DNA of 64,000 nucleotides from the NCBI GenBank assembly GCA_948441955.1, contig CAOJQZ010000003.1:5029-69028 (forward strand). The letters run 5' to 3'. The position numbers and the translations under genes were made by a program. The stretch is from an uncultured Lachnospiraceae bacterium (lineage in GTDB: Bacteria > Bacillota > Clostridia > Lachnospirales > Lachnospiraceae). Shown here piece by piece: positions 63,326 through 64,000 of the stretch. The notes below the pieces were generated by a model. It searched no databases. It worked only from the letters and a program-made list of their open reading frames with translations, and was not told where the DNA came from. The first letter of the stretch is position 1. Every line of letters begins with the position of its first letter.

Positions 63326-64000
63326 TTATTCACCAGCCTTCCGTGCTTCTCTATGTGAGATCGTAAAGTCTGCATCTCCATATAATAAAAGCGAATTATT
63401 TCCATTGATTAATCTGAGCCAATATATGAAATCTACATCCGAAATACCCAGTTCATCATAAGTAATCATCCTCCCGAGGGCATCTGTAATTAACAGCCTC
63501 TGGCAGTCCATAAGGATGTCTAAATTTTCCTTTCCGTTCAGAAACATAAAACCATTTTCAATGATGCGGTATTCCTTTGTATCCTCCATATAAAACGCAG
63601 TACATTTCCTTTCCGCCGCATATTTATCAACAAGATAAAACTGTACGGCAGTGTTATTGCACAAAGGAACGATATTAAAGTTCCCCGTGCCGGTGTATTT
63701 TACCGTATAGCCGTTTAAAGCGGCATAACTGTCGACAGAGTCCAGCATGGAATCAAACCAGGAGGCCTGCGTCTGTTCCAGGAGGCCGTTATCAAGAAGG
63801 ATGCAGTCTGATAAATTACACAGATAGATCTGTCCGTTCCTGTTGGGATGTATTTTTATCCGGGGATAGCAGTAATTCTCCAGTTCATCGCTGTTGTTGA
63901 CCACAAGCATAGGTTCATATGTTTTTATTGATTTTGTGTTGATGATATTGTCTGTAAAACCGAAGGGGGTGGTGCAGGTGAAATAGAATCTTAAGCCATA
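63326..64000 (-). CDS. Phage distal tail (Dit-like) protein, 5' end cut by window edge
   Basis: The visible 224 residues form the C-terminal part of a tail protein; the frame stays open through the window edge (residues read GLRFYFTCTTPFGFTDNI before the first in-window ATG at 63910). PRIKIHPNRNGQIYLCNLSD fits the IxG/G-IxIxN pattern of siphophage distal tail proteins, and the position directly upstream of the Tal-like gene is the normal Dit-Tal order. The real start lies beyond 64000. Confidence 0.75.
   Translation of the reverse strand, partial: YGLRFYFTCTTPFGFTDNIINTKSIKTYEPMLVVNNSDELENYCYPRIKIHPNRNGQIYLCNLSDCILLDNGLLEQTQASWFDSMLDSVDSYAALNGYTVKYTGTGNFNIVPLCNNTAVQFYLVDKYAAERKCTAFYMEDTKEYRIIENGFMFLNGKENLDILMDCQRLLITDALGRMITYDELGISDVDFIYWLRLINGNNSLLLYGDADFTISHREARKAGE

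Overview
The window looks like the chromosome of an endospore-forming, low-to-mid GC Firmicute of class Clostridia, most likely a gut Lachnospiraceae (relatives of Dorea, Blautia or Mediterraneibacter). The evidence is gene content (gpr and spoIIP sporulation genes, a rimP-nusA-rnpM-L7Ae-infB-rbfA-nrnA-truB-ribF operon, an RNase P RNA of bacterial type), frequent TTG/GTG starts and AT-rich promoters. The genus cannot be fixed from the sequence alone.

Layout. 1-3650: polyamine ABC transporter potABCD (potA cut by the window edge), followed by a GNAT gene. 4209-5158: a MogA/MoaB-like gene and rnhA. 5147-5648: the RNase P RNA gene rnpB, bracketed by inverted REP/RAYT-like palindromic repeats. 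5663-7054 (minus): pyrI and pyrB. 7138-12474: a small membrane protein, the P-protein pheA, a DUF815 ATPase with an unknown partner, and rqcH on the minus strand. 12651-17569: operon yicC-gmk-rpoZ-rimO-pgsA-cinA, then an unusual GNAT-membrane-DUF3298 fusion. 19192-20942: a NifU-like protein and a GGGtGRT-family protein, an uncharacterised pair. 21147-27746: a peptide-utilisation locus (pepT, amino acid permease, M18 aminopeptidase, a mini LysR protein, a GntR regulator, a POT peptide transporter) in which pepT and the transporter carry near-identical operator/promoter modules. 27906-31344: zinc-ribbon YbjQ protein, ilvN, ilvC, and an M42 aminopeptidase. 31598-37267: oppABCDF. 37340-40055: rpsT, gpr, spoIIP. 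40126-44304: a topoisomerase IV-like pair. 44444-54999: the translation/RNA operon, a Na/Pi cotransporter and rpsO. 55147-55219: tRNA-Gly(GCC), directly followed by the leftward end of a prophage or phage-tail element (endolysin, DUF859 structural protein, a 1723-residue tail protein and the Dit-like gene cut by the window edge).

How the parts work together. Peptide and polyamine nitrogen acquisition is a strong theme: Pot, Opp and POT uptake systems plus PepT, M18 and M42 peptidases. Branched-chain (ilvNC), phenylalanine (pheA) and pyrimidine (pyrBI) biosynthesis genes are interspersed. Housekeeping RNA and translation genes occupy the centre. The most unusual material is the repeat-flanked rnpB, the twin peptide-regulon operators, the NifU-like/GGGtGRT pair, the GNAT-DUF3298 fusion and the phage tail region at the tRNA. 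No complete novel defence system or CRISPR array is visible.
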